Shown: positions 7,000-15,398, counted from the stretch's first letter. The stretch: 33,616 nt of DNA from CALRBF01 sp964646465 (GCA_964646465.1 CAZYEN010000001.1:1-33616); one strand, 5' to 3'. Notes: generated by a model not told the origin, from the sequence alone. Translations and numbers: made by a program.

Positions 7000-9060
7000 C
7001 TAAGGTTCTATACCTCTCCACGCTGCTGCCGTAGTATTTCCAGGATCATTTTTCTGTAACCCAGAACCCCGTAATGCTGTAATGATTTCTGTTTTTAGAG
7101 ACTGATTCATAGATTTCCATGTGTCAGGATTTTCTAATTCACCTATACTTCTACCTGATACAAAATCATCAAAAGCAAGAATATCAAATTCATATTCTGA
7201 GTTACCATTTCCATCAAATGTAAATTTACCAGTTACTGGATCTTGCTTTCTGCTACTAAATAAGTTATCAGAAAACTTCTTGGCATTTTCAGATATTGAC
7301 CCATTTTTATATTCTTGGAATAAGTCAGATGTAGTAGGATCATTAACTACACGAGGAGTTAATGTTGTATTTGGTGTAGCTCCAAATGCCTCCATACCTT
7401 TCTTAGATTTAGCTATATTTCTATTTCTAACCTGATATGACCTATCATATTTAGAATTACCAATTTTTAAGTACTTTTTATCAAAAGCAGCTAATTGATC
7501 AGCTTCAGTTGCATACTCTTCAGCTATATCTGCAAATGGTCCATTTTGGTTCAGTAACTTATTTATTTCCCCCAATGAATTCAGATGAGTTTTTAATGCT
7601 CTTGCTGTTACAAAGTCACCTTTTTTAACGGCTTTCTCAATATCTTCAATAACTTTATCTGCATCTTCCTCCCCTTTATAATTCTCTAATATCTTAGCTT
7701 CTTCAGCAGCTAAAGCTCTTTGTAGTGCAGGATTAGAATCTAAATCTTTACCAATCACTCCACCTACAACTCTAGTTCTAGCTTCTTCAGCCACTCTTAA
7801 TTGAGTCCTCTCAAAATTAGCTTTTTCTCCAGCCTCCCCTCCAAGAGTCTGCTGAGCTGCCGAGCTAATCCATTTACCAGCCCTTGAATCTTTTATTCTA
7901 GATCCAATGAAGGGTATATTCTCGACAGCTTTACCTTTTTCAACTCTTTCTCTTCCTTGCTGTTTCATCATTTCATATCTATCATTTGGGTTTATTTTAC
8001 CTCCACTAGCTACTTGTATAGCTTTAGTTGTTCCCCCAATTAATCCATCTCCAGTTGAAATAACCTTCCCTCCAGTTGCAGACCAACCATCTTTCAAACC
8101 TTGCCTAAATCCAGTTCCCCCAGCACCAACTTTAGCTCCAATACCTAGAGTAGCAATTGAACCTGCCACTCCAACTGCTTTTTGTAAGAATGGAGGAGCG
8201 GCTTGTCCAGCTTTGGTAGCGGTGGTATTAGCTAAGAATAGTAATCCAATTACTAAGACATAATTGATTAAGTTTCCATTATTTATTAAATTATCTCCAC
8301 CGGTAGTAGTTGTATTGGCAGATATACCATTACTCATAACAGCAAAAGCTAAATATAAGAAAAACATTAAGGTTGGACCTACAACCAAAGCTTCTTGTAA
8401 TTGTTTTTTCCAATCATCGCTAATAGATTTAAGTCCAGGAATCAAAGTTGCCATAAAAGCTAAGGGTGAAAACATAATTATAAACCATAAGGTTACTATT
8501 CTCATAGCTAGAATCAATGCTGTCCACAATAATACAAAGGCTAAAAAGGCTAGTATAACAATAGTAAAGATATTAAGAAATACAACTTCTGTATTTGACT
8601 CGCTAGCTGCCTCTGCTATTTTAGAGGCAGCACCTATAGTATCAGCCATACTTGGTCCAAAGGAATTATAAAATGATATCATTATAATCTGACTTATATC
8701 TATTAAAATCCCCACAATTGCTTTGCTGAAATTGATAAATAAAGCTACAAATATAAAGTTAGGTAACATTCTCTTAGCGGTATAATTATCAAGAGCACTT
8801 ATATTGAGTACTGTTGCAATAGCTATTATTAATAAAATTAAGGCAAAGAAAAGATTAGCAAAATTTCGTGTAATTTCCCAGCCTGTATTTACACCATCAC
8901 TAAAAAAATTTTGATAAGACATTACATTATTGAGAAGTGGAATGATTGTATTGGGTATTATTATTAAAAATAAATTTTTAAATAATCCAGTTAAGTAGCT
9001 TACTGGACCCGCTATACCAAAATCTGCAACTGTTGAAATTAAACCTGATAACCAATCCAT
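7000..9060 (-). CDS. VirB6/TrbL-like polytopic membrane protein
   Basis: 686 residues. The N-terminal ~285 contain about seven hydrophobic segments (near 28-47, 68-88, 100-128, 160-182, 184-208, 225-245, 262-280). The central part (ALILAMRIVTLWFIIMFSPL, then a soluble loop with DDWKKQLQEALVVGPT) is typical of the TrbL/VirB6 superfamily, which forms the inner-membrane channel of type IV secretion systems. A Gly-rich link near 300-350 leads to ~350 charged, mainly helical residues, an unusually long soluble tail that probably lies in the cytoplasm. The gene starts 4 bases after the upstream stop in a tight operon with exported and PrgI-like partners. The family call is good; the substrate is unknown. 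Confidence 0.8.
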   Translation of the reverse strand: MDWLSGLISTVADFGIAGPVSYLTGLFKNLFLIIIPNTIIPLLNNVMSYQNFFSDGVNTGWEITRNFANLFFALILLIIAIATVLNISALDNYTAKRMLPNFIFVALFINFSKAIVGILIDISQIIMISFYNSFGPSMADTIGAASKIAEAASESNTEVVFLNIFTIVILAFLAFVLLWTALILAMRIVTLWFIIMFSPLAFMATLIPGLKSISDDWKKQLQEALVVGPTLMFFLYLAFAVMSNGISANTTTTGGDNLINNGNLINYVLVIGLLFLANTTATKAGQAAPPFLQKAVGVAGSIATLGIGAKVGAGGTGFRQGLKDGWSATGGKVISTGDGLIGGTTKAIQVASGGKINPNDRYEMMKQQGRERVEKGKAVENIPFIGSRIKDSRAGKWISSAAQQTLGGEAGEKANFERTQLRVAEEARTRVVGGVIGKDLDSNPALQRALAAEEAKILENYKGEEDADKVIEDIEKAVKKGDFVTARALKTHLNSLGEINKLLNQNGPFADIAEEYATEADQLAAFDKKYLKIGNSKYDRSYQVRNRNIAKSKKGMEAFGATPNTTLTPRVVNDPTTSDLFQEYKNGSISENAKKFSDNLFSSRKQDPVTGKFTFDGNGNSEYEFDILAFDDFVSGRSIGELENPDTWKSMNQSLKTEIITALRGSGLQKNDPGNTTAAAWRGIEP

Positions 9061-9064
9061 AACC

Positions 9065-10810
9065 TTATCTTGTTATATTATTTATTCCTGATCTAACTGC
9101 ACTATTAACAGTATTATTAACTGTTTCACTTAAATTATCTACACCAGGAATATTAATATTTCCCAGTGCCCCATCTAATAACCCAGTAATTTCTTGAGTA
9201 AAGACACAAGATAGGCTACTAGTTATATTTTGTAATAATGTGTTTTGCAAAGATTGTAAGAATTGATCTGGATCCGGTATAGAACCTGTAGCTCCATTAG
9301 ATAACTGATTAACAAATCCTCTAGGGTTTTGGAGTGAATTGCCATCTATTTGCACACTATTTAAGGTATTACTAACATTAAATAGCCCTTGGGTTAGTAC
9401 GGGTCTTAGTGAACCGTTTAGAATATTATTAGGTATTGCTTCAAAACAATTAGTTCCTGATGCTAATATAGCTTGATCTATCGTAGATTCTAGCACTTTA
9501 TCAGTCAAAGCTTTTGTATTAGTTCCAGGAGTCAATATTTGCTTATTCAAAGGATTTTTTTTGTTATAGGCTGTAGTTGCCATAAATCCACCACCATCTC
9601 TAATTTCAGATTCCAATAATTCGGAAGATAGTTTAGATTTAGCGTCTGCTGTGAACGCTACATTAGCTGCAATATCATTGGCATTATTATTAGTCTGTAA
9701 TACCAACAAGGCACATTCAAAGCTAATTTCGCCAGCTTCTGTAGTAGTAATATTGCCACATTTTTCAGTGAAAGTTTCTGGAGTTAGTGTTGTTTTTTGC
9801 TCCTGTCTATCTCGAAAATACTGTGCTAATTGATCGTTTTTATCTACAGAAAAGTTTTGATAGTTTCCGTACACATCTAAAGCTTCCTTAGACACTACTC
9901 CAGTCTCTGGATCTAGGGCCCCAAATTGTATACCTAGACTTTTAATAGAAAAATAGTTATTGATTATTAAATTATCGGCACTAATTTGAGACCTTAGTGT
10001 ATCACTAATTGTAGCGATGGTCTGAGCTTTTTGCTTAGCTGCTAATGGTGCATCGATTAATTCTTTTTGTTGATATAGAGCTAAATCATCTACCACTACT
10101 ACGGGTAATGGGGTAGGAGAAGTTACATTAACAGGCAGAGGTAGGGGATTGAAAATGTCTACAGGTAAAGGAGCAGTTATTCTACGAGTATCTATAACTC
10201 TATCTATATTATTATAATTTTCACAGTTATCTCCATTATTAGAACCAAATCCTATTAGAGTGTTAAAGTTTGCATTAGGACTTAAACCATTTAATAAAGT
10301 ATCAGTTACAAGCCCACTTGGATTAACGAATGTAAATACTGAGGGTAGCCCAAAAGAACCACCTCCAGTACCAATTAGTTTCACACCTCCTACAAGACCA
10401 GTAAGACCATTTCCGACTAGTCCATTTACTGTATCTCCTAGAATACCTCCTAATATTCCACCTCCCGGACCAACAGCACAACCTTGTTCTCCACGATAAG
10501 GACTAGCTGGAGCTTGTATAGGCCTTGCTTTTACACAAGTATATTTAGTATCCCCGTCTTCTTCCCCGCTTATAGGTAAAACACCCCGATATTCCTTTTG
10601 GCACACTTCATCTGAATTACAGGTTTTGTCGCCACAACTATTTCCTTCAATATATCCAAATAGTCTATTTTGATCCACAAAAAAACTTTCAGGATTAGGG
10701 GTATTAGCATAAGAACTATTAGGTAATACAAATATACTTATTAAGACAATTAATAACATTAAGTATAATATATTTTTTCTATTTATTTTTTGATATGTAA
10801 TATTTTTCAT
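9065..10810 (-). CDS. Large exported protein of the secretion-like operon
   Basis: 581 residues. A basic N-terminus and hydrophobic core at ~14-31 form a signal peptide or anchor. A short Cys-rich segment follows (C59, C64, C70), which could form disulfides outside the cell. Residues ~110-150 are Gly/Leu-rich low complexity (GGGILGGILGDTVNGLVGNG), and Pro-rich segments lie near 215-235. The C-terminal half is Asn/Ser/Leu-rich and probably helical, with further cysteines. No named domain is recognised. Its place between the bitopic protein at 10820 and the VirB6-like gene, with gaps of 9 and 4 bases, argues that it is an extracytoplasmic part of the same complex or a surface structure built by it. 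Confidence 0.75.
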   Translation of the reverse strand: MKNITYQKINRKNILYLMLLIVLISIFVLPNSSYANTPNPESFFVDQNRLFGYIEGNSCGDKTCNSDEVCQKEYRGVLPISGEEDGDTKYTCVKARPIQAPASPYRGEQGCAVGPGGGILGGILGDTVNGLVGNGLTGLVGGVKLIGTGGGSFGLPSVFTFVNPSGLVTDTLLNGLSPNANFNTLIGFGSNNGDNCENYNNIDRVIDTRRITAPLPVDIFNPLPLPVNVTSPTPLPVVVVDDLALYQQKELIDAPLAAKQKAQTIATISDTLRSQISADNLIINNYFSIKSLGIQFGALDPETGVVSKEALDVYGNYQNFSVDKNDQLAQYFRDRQEQKTTLTPETFTEKCGNITTTEAGEISFECALLVLQTNNNANDIAANVAFTADAKSKLSSELLESEIRDGGGFMATTAYNKKNPLNKQILTPGTNTKALTDKVLESTIDQAILASGTNCFEAIPNNILNGSLRPVLTQGLFNVSNTLNSVQIDGNSLQNPRGFVNQLSNGATGSIPDPDQFLQSLQNTLLQNITSSLSCVFTQEITGLLDGALGNINIPGVDNLSETVNNTVNSAVRSGINNITR

Positions 10811-10819
10811 ATTAGATTG

Positions 10820-11563
10820 CTATCTTTTATAAATTAGATTATATTTTTTCCTTAGTATATCGAGCTCCTGTTTTATGAGCATATCCAGTTCTTTTAATAA
10901 AGAGATAGTAATTTTATTGTTAATGTCTAGTTTAAAAGGGTCTGAATTTGAGTTAAGGAGTCCTAATAAGAAACTATTTTGTACTTGGGAGATACGAATA
11001 TAATATTTATGTAGCTGCAAGGTATCAGGAGGAACTTCTATTAATAATAGAGATAAGTACAAATCTGTATTTTTACGAAGAAGAGATTGTATATTTTGAG
11101 TTTTACCATCTAATGCTTCTTCTGATAATTGATTTATGTTTGGTTGTATATTATTATCTCTGAATATATTATATATATTAGCTAAATAATTGTCAACTGA
11201 GTTCTCATTTATTTTTTCTTTTGAAATAATATTAATTCTATCTTCTGGCAAAGGTGGTAATTCTATTTTATCAATACCTATATCTTTTACACTTTTCTCT
11301 ACTGATTTTGCAAAATCTTCTTCTGAAATTATTGCTTGAGCCAGTACTGCAGCTCCAGCTTTGGTAAAGTTGACTTCAGATTCTTTACCATCTTTAACTT
11401 GTAAAATTTTAATAGGTGAGAGGCCTTTATCAATTGTGGATAAGTCTGTATATTTTGTTGCTGGTTTAAATATAATATACCCAAGTGAAGCTATAATTAT
11501 TATGAATAATAATCCAAACCCCGAATAGAATATAAAGTTTTTTGTTAGTATATACCTTAGCAT
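10820..11563 (-). CDS. Bitopic membrane protein, first gene of the secretion-like operon
   Basis: 247 residues. One N-terminal TM helix (~13-31, FYSGFGLLFIIIIASLGYII) is followed by a ~210-residue, mostly helical, outward domain without cysteines and with a basic C-terminus (KKYNLIYKR). No family is recognised. The topology (short cytosolic N-terminus, one TM, large outside domain) resembles VirB8- or VirB10-like bitopic parts of secretion machines, but I see no sequence motif supporting either name. It is read from a near-consensus promoter and leads a five-gene operon with gaps of 9, 4, about 20 and 2 bases. Confidence 0.7.
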   Translation of the reverse strand: MLRYILTKNFIFYSGFGLLFIIIIASLGYIIFKPATKYTDLSTIDKGLSPIKILQVKDGKESEVNFTKAGAAVLAQAIISEEDFAKSVEKSVKDIGIDKIELPPLPEDRINIISKEKINENSVDNYLANIYNIFRDNNIQPNINQLSEEALDGKTQNIQSLLRKNTDLYLSLLLIEVPPDTLQLHKYYIRISQVQNSFLLGLLNSNSDPFKLDINNKITISLLKELDMLIKQELDILRKKYNLIYKR

Positions 11564-11586
11564 TTATATATTTTAAACTTAACATA

Positions 11587-11615
11587 ATTATACTACTAAT
11601 AATATATATAGTCAA
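11587..11615 (-). promoter_or_regulatory. Promoter of the VirB6/PrgI operon
   Basis: On the minus strand: TTGACT (11615-11610), exactly 17 bases, then TATAAT (11592-11587). It is 24 bases upstream of the ATG at 11563 and divergent from the promoter at 11629. Confidence 0.75.
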
Positions 11616-11628
11616 TGAATAAATTTAG

Positions 11629-11656
11629 TTGACAATTTAATCAAATATGATAATCT
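11629..11656 (+). promoter_or_regulatory. Promoter of the 11683-12382 gene pair
   Basis: TTGACA (11629-11634), a 16-base spacer and TAATCT (11651-11656) preceded by TGA. It is 26 bases before the ATG. Confidence 0.6.
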
Positions 11657-11682
11657 AATTAATATAGTATAAAAATATAAAT

Positions 11683-12048
11683 ATGATTACAGAACAATTA
11701 TTACTTAGTATCTACGCAGTACTTTTATTGGAGGTAGGTTTATTGTTATTAATCTTAATATTAATTGTATTAGATATCAAAAATACATTAGACTCTATCA
11801 GACAAGTTATAAATAAATTTATAAAATTAGGTCATATAACTGCAGATACTGCAGACGAGTTAAAGTCAAAATTGACTTCTTTTTCAGGCCTTAGTTCTAT
11901 ACTCGGTGGATTACCAACTATTATATCTACAATACAGAGTTGGAGTGATAGGGCTAAGCCTAAAAGTAATAATAAAGAAGAAGATAATGATGATTTAGGA
12001 GAGGTTCTGTCAAAAGTTGTTACGAAGAAGAAAAAAAGAATTATATAA
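11683..12048 (+). CDS. Small membrane protein preceding the YtxH gene
   Basis: 121 residues. One long N-terminal hydrophobic segment (~5-31, LLLSIYAVLLLEVGLLLLIL) leads into an amphipathic helix (~32-65, DIKNTLDSIRQVINKFIKLG) and a Gly/Ser/Ile-rich stretch. The tail alternates acidic (EEDNDDLGE) and basic (KKKKR) runs. The architecture resembles DUF948-type envelope proteins, though I cannot confirm the family. The YtxH-domain gene starts 19 bases downstream, and the two probably form one envelope-associated unit. Confidence 0.65.
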   Translation: MITEQLLLSIYAVLLLEVGLLLLILILIVLDIKNTLDSIRQVINKFIKLGHITADTADELKSKLTSFSGLSSILGGLPTIISTIQSWSDRAKPKSNNKEEDNDDLGEVLSKVVTKKKKRII

Positions 12049-12067
12049 TTATTAAGATTACAAAAAT

Positions 12068-12382
12068 ATGAGTACAAAAAATTTATTCAAAGGTTTATTG
12101 GCAGGATTAGCTATAGGAGGAGTTATAGGAGTTCTGTTAGCTCCAAAATCAGGTAAACAGGTAAGACATGACTTGAAAAAAGCCTACAAATCAACTAGTA
12201 AAGATATAGCTCAAAGGATTGGTAATATTGAAGATATTAGTAAATCTCAATATGAGCAAATTGTAGAAGCTGTAGTTAATGAGTATAAAAAATTAGATCC
12301 AATTACTAAAGAGCAACTAGAATCTCTAAAGTCCATCTTGCAAAATAAATGGTCTGAAATTGTAGAGAAAAAGACCAAATAA
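12068..12382 (+). CDS. YtxH-domain envelope protein
   Basis: 104 residues. A short basic N-terminus leads into a Gly-rich TM helix (LLAGLAIGGVIGVLLAPKSG), then the basic RHDLKKAYK segment and a charged, helical C-terminus. Gly-zipper TM followed by LAPKSGK(E/Q) is the hallmark of the YtxH family, small membrane proteins of largely unknown, often stress-related function. It is the second gene of a pair with the DUF948-like gene, an association also known in Firmicutes. Confidence 0.8.
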   Translation: MSTKNLFKGLLAGLAIGGVIGVLLAPKSGKQVRHDLKKAYKSTSKDIAQRIGNIEDISKSQYEQIVEAVVNEYKKLDPITKEQLESLKSILQNKWSEIVEKKTK

Positions 12383-12407
12383 AACTGTCAGTACTAAATG
12401 TCACTGA

Positions 12408-12436
12408 TTGACAAAAAATAATAATTATGCTATAAA
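12408..12436 (+). promoter_or_regulatory. Promoter of plsC
   Basis: TTGACA (12408-12413), a 17-base spacer and TATAAA (12431-12436) preceded by TGC. The predicted leader is about 15 bases. The -35 is embedded in a repeat of TGTCA (12386-12390, 12399-12403) with an inverted TCAGT/ACTGA, a possible operator. Confidence 0.75.
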
Positions 12437-12457
12437 TAATGTATAATTATTATTAGT

Positions 12458-13069
12458 ATGGATTATAATATATTGTATTGGCTTACCTTTTGGAAGTTTC
12501 ATACAATTATACAAGTTTTTGTAAAGCAGAAGACTATTCAAGGTGTAGAGCTTTTGCATAATATATATGGCCCTATTTTGGTTGTTTCTAATCATAGGGG
12601 TAGATTTGATGGGATTTGGATTTGGTATTATTTTGCTAGGATGAACCGCAAAATACCTGTAGATATGAGAATAGTTACTGGGGAGAGTTTTTTTAAAATA
12701 CCTATATTGGGCTGGTATCTTAAAAAAATGAGATGTTTCCCAGTAGAAAAGGGAAGGGGAATAGAGATATTAAACCCTATGGTAGATGTCTTGAAAAAAG
12801 GTAAAATTGTGACTATATTCCCAGAAGGTAAAATGCAAAAAAGACCAGAACATAGAAGTGATGCTAAGAGAGGAGTTGGCTATTTAGTTTGGAAATCGGG
12901 AGCTCCGGTACTACCAATTTATGTTAATTACATTAAAAAATATAAATATTTGCCAATTTGGGATATGACATTCAAAGTAGGTCAATTAACTACATATAAT
13001 ATAAAATCAGAAACCCAATTACAACAATATGCAGATAAAATTCTAGATTCTGTTTATCAGTTAGCTTAA
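12458..13069 (+). CDS. plsC: 1-acyl-sn-glycerol-3-phosphate acyltransferase (PlsC-like)
   Basis: 203 residues. The acyltransferase signature HX4D is present as NHRGRFD (H46, D51), and the second motif FPEG lies at 121-124. EKGRG near 97-101 fits the intermediate motif. The family adds the second acyl chain to lysophosphatidic acid at the inner face of the membrane. Specificity could differ, since many PlsC-like proteins act on other lysolipids. A hydrophobic/aromatic N-terminus (residues 3-22) may anchor it to the membrane. It has its own promoter and is followed by a possible hairpin terminator at 13204-13256. Confidence 0.88.
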   Translation: MDYNILYWLTFWKFHTIIQVFVKQKTIQGVELLHNIYGPILVVSNHRGRFDGIWIWYYFARMNRKIPVDMRIVTGESFFKIPILGWYLKKMRCFPVEKGRGIEILNPMVDVLKKGKIVTIFPEGKMQKRPEHRSDAKRGVGYLVWKSGAPVLPIYVNYIKKYKYLPIWDMTFKVGQLTTYNIKSETQLQQYADKILDSVYQLA

Positions 13070-13203
13070 AAGTAGAGAATACTTATAAATTAAACTTTAG
13101 AATATATGGACGGGGTGGATGTATTTTTTCTTTAATATAGTCTACGACTATGCAGATATAATTTTAATAGCGGAGGGTTTATCTCTCAATTTCGTAGGGC
13201 TAC

Positions 13204-13256
13204 CTTTAAGTCTCCTTTATATATTAGTCCTATGAGAAACTTAAAGTATACTTTTT
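13204..13256 (+). terminator. Possible hairpin terminator in the plsC downstream region
   Basis: CTTTAAGT (13204-13211) pairs perfectly with ACTTAAAG (13239-13246). An inner TCTC/GAGA pairing is also possible, and a short T run (13252-13256) follows within 6 bases. It is AT-rich, so strength is uncertain. The 189 bases between plsC and the next ORF also hold an ATAGTC/GACTAT hairpin at 13137-13151, with no gene seen. Confidence 0.4.
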
Positions 13257-13258
13257 AA

Positions 13259-13287
13259 TTGACAAAAAAAATGAAACATGGTATACA
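13259..13287 (+). promoter_or_regulatory. Consensus promoter inside the start of the 13271 ORF
   Basis: TTGACA (13259-13264), a 17-base spacer and TATACA (13282-13287) preceded by TGG (extended -10). Predicted transcription begins near 13294, downstream of the ATG at 13271. The product is therefore either an N-terminally shorter protein or a non-coding RNA ending at the 13526-13554 terminator. Confidence 0.6.
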
Positions 13288-13504
13288 TTGTAAGTCCATC
13301 AAAGCCAATCTTAGACATTGGCATGGTTTTTTGTTAAGTCAACTCTTCTTTAGAATCTTTCCAACCAGAAGAAGATTTATTTTTTTTTCGATAGGTTTGT
13401 CAATTTTATTTGGAATTGTCGATATGATGACAGGAGTCAAAACGATAATATTATTTGGAGTAGGGTTATTACTAGCAAGAATAAGTAATAAAATAAAGGT
13501 CTGA
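13271..13504 (+). CDS. Small basic two-TM membrane protein, hypothetical
   Basis: 77 residues from the ATG at 13271 (a TTG at 13259 coincides with a -35 box and is not favoured). The N-terminal half is very basic and rich in His/Arg (KANLRHWHG, PTRRRF). The C-terminal half has two hydrophobic segments (FIFFSIGLSILFGIVDMM and VKTIILFGVGLLLARI). No family is recognised. A consensus promoter overlaps the first codons, so a shorter form from TTG 13331 is possible. The reading frame stays open across the region and ends in TGA 21 bases before a strong terminator, which favours a real gene. Confidence 0.5.
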   Translation: MKHGIHCKSIKANLRHWHGFLLSQLFFRIFPTRRRFIFFSIGLSILFGIVDMMTGVKTIILFGVGLLLARISNKIKV

Positions 13505-13525
13505 GAGTTTATGAAGTTTTTATAT

Positions 13526-13554
13526 GCCCCCCCCTACTGGAAGGAGGGGGGGGC
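13526..13554 (+). terminator. Rho-independent terminator after the small membrane ORF
   Basis: G plus eight C (13526-13534) pair with eight G plus C (13546-13554) around an 11-base loop, followed by TTTT. Such a pure G:C stem stands out in this AT-rich sequence. It also separates the convergent photolyase gene, whose stop codon begins at 13557. Confidence 0.85.
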
Positions 13555-13556
13555 TT

Positions 13557-15056
13557 TTACTTTCTCTTACTTCTAGCTAAATAAATCTCTTTAGCTTGTT
13601 TGTATCTCACAATAGCTTCTTGTCTAGCCTGAGGGTGTGATGTAATGGGTGTAAATACAGTATTGTAATAACTCTCATCCAGCCATTTATTTTGATATAG
13701 TCCTTTAGTATCATAATTCTCCGCTTGCAGGTAAGGGTTGAAAATTCTAATTGGTTTTGGATCAGCTCCTACTGAAGCTCCCCATTGCCAACCACCATTA
13801 TTAGATGGTTCATCTAGGTCAATCAAACTAGCTCGGAAATATTCCTGCCCCCATCGCCAATCTATACCTAAATTTTTAGACAAAACACTAGCTACAATCA
13901 TTCTGGAGCGATTATGCATCCAGCCAGTTTTAGCTAATTGTTGCATAGAAGCATCTACAATCGGATAGCCAGTTTTACCGGTCATCCAAGCGATGAATCT
14001 CTTCTGAGCTTTCTCTCCTTGAGCCCAATCTATGGTCTGTCTATATTGAGCTTGGAATTCCAAATCTAATAAACTTGGCTGATGATAAAGTAAATAAGCA
14101 TAAAATTCCCGCCAAATTAGCTCGGAGATATAAGTAACAGCTCCAGTATCTGCTTTGCTGTCTAATGCCAACTCTTCTAAACTCAAGTTTAGATATACTT
14201 GAATCATATCCTTTAATTTACGGGCAGATACTAATCCCCAAGCCAGAGCTAAACTCATACGAGAGGTTTGTCCATTATATGAGATATCTAACTCCAAGCT
14301 ATTACGATTTAAATTATAATTTTCTAATTTGCCTGAGATTAGATAACTGTTGAATAAATTCAAAGCCTCTTGCTCTGAAGTATACCAACTAGATAAATCA
14401 GGTAAAGGAAAATAATCGTCTAAATCATAAATTCTATCACCAATTTGGAATTCTCTTTTTGAGTTAAATAAAGATAGAATACTATTAGACTTAGATTCTA
14501 CATAGTTCCAAGACTCCAATAGGGTAGAGGTGGCATAATTTAAACCTTCTAAATCAGGTTTAGATACAGGTTGTAGTTCCAAAAACTCTCTCCATACCGA
14601 CTTTTTAAAAGGAGTAAAAACAGTATAAAGTGATCCATTTTGACTTCTAGTATCAGGATTAACACTGAGCCTATCTTTGAATATGTTTACCACAATCCCA
14701 GCCTCTTTAATCTTATTAACTTGAGTATCAAAATCAGGATAAATATCTTGATTAACAAAAATCTCCAGATTATATTTTTGGGCAAGTTCAATAATTGAGC
14801 GAGACCCCTTACCGCGAATAAGATTAAAATGAGGGAATTGACTAGCAAATTTAGGGATGGCCTGAGATAATAGATACCTCTGTGGGTATCCAAATTGAGA
14901 TTTTGGATTAGCCTCTAACATATAATCTTCCAAAATAAATAGAGGAGCAAATATAGCCCCAGTCTCACGAGCTTTAGCAATAGCATAGAATAGGGCAGAA
15001 TTATCTTCTAGTCTCAAGTCTCGTCTTGCCCAATAAATAATTAAATTAGATTTCAT
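13557..15056 (-). CDS. phrB: Deoxyribodipyrimidine photolyase (class I cryptochrome/photolyase family)
   Basis: A light-driven enzyme that splits UV-induced cyclobutane pyrimidine dimers using FAD. 499 residues. The N-terminal Rossmann-like antenna domain opens with IYWARRDLRLEDNSAL. The C-terminal FAD/DNA-binding domain carries ELIWREFYAYLLYH, TGYPIVDASMQQLAKTGWMHNR, and SNNGGWQWGASVGADPKP followed by RIFNP. The last is the FAD and lesion-binding signature with the conserved GWQW of the electron-transfer chain. Length and motif order are complete, so it should be active. It lies downstream of the YdeI-like gene by 24 bases, probably in one transcript. A full photolyase in such a small genome suggests exposure to sunlight. 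Confidence 0.94.
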   Translation of the reverse strand: MKSNLIIYWARRDLRLEDNSALFYAIAKARETGAIFAPLFILEDYMLEANPKSQFGYPQRYLLSQAIPKFASQFPHFNLIRGKGSRSIIELAQKYNLEIFVNQDIYPDFDTQVNKIKEAGIVVNIFKDRLSVNPDTRSQNGSLYTVFTPFKKSVWREFLELQPVSKPDLEGLNYATSTLLESWNYVESKSNSILSLFNSKREFQIGDRIYDLDDYFPLPDLSSWYTSEQEALNLFNSYLISGKLENYNLNRNSLELDISYNGQTSRMSLALAWGLVSARKLKDMIQVYLNLSLEELALDSKADTGAVTYISELIWREFYAYLLYHQPSLLDLEFQAQYRQTIDWAQGEKAQKRFIAWMTGKTGYPIVDASMQQLAKTGWMHNRSRMIVASVLSKNLGIDWRWGQEYFRASLIDLDEPSNNGGWQWGASVGADPKPIRIFNPYLQAENYDTKGLYQNKWLDESYYNTVFTPITSHPQARQEAIVRYKQAKEIYLARSKRK

Positions 15057-15080
15057 ATATTTTTTTATTATAGCATAGAT

Positions 15081-15371
15081 TTATTCATGCTTTTTACTAA
15101 ACCATTTTTGGGTATTGGGATTACGATGTGGGCAACCAGGCCAGCAGCAAGGAGTTTTCTCTCCTGCCTCTAATTCTTCTAACATTCTAGAGATATGTTT
15201 GAGACGAGTTTCATCTCTTTTGACAATAGTCACCCAACAAATCCATTCATTCCTCTGAATTGGAGTTAAGTTATTCCATTTTTCTAGTATATTAGGGTTT
15301 TTTTGTAAAACTTCCTGCATATCTGAGGAAATAGGATGTAATATCCCTGATAAAATTGTTTGATTTTGCAT
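15081..15371 (-). CDS. YdeI/OmpD-associated-like small protein
   Basis: 96 residues from the ATG at 15371. An ATG 12 codons earlier (15407) is excluded because the -10 box at 15399-15404 lies downstream of it. The core VLQKNPNILEKWNNLTPIQRNEWICWV, then K-RDETRLKHISRMLEELEAGEK, matches the pattern of YdeI/OmpD-associated family C-terminal domains (helical; conserved W and RxxRI). The C-terminus adds a CCWPGCPHRN segment whose cysteines and histidine could bind a metal; that is speculation. The function of the family is poorly known. It is the first gene of a pair with the photolyase. Confidence 0.72.
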   Translation of the reverse strand: MQNQTILSGILHPISSDMQEVLQKNPNILEKWNNLTPIQRNEWICWVTIVKRDETRLKHISRMLEELEAGEKTPCCWPGCPHRNPNTQKWFSKKHE

Positions 15372-15398
15372 AAAAATTGTATTGTAATATATATTTTT

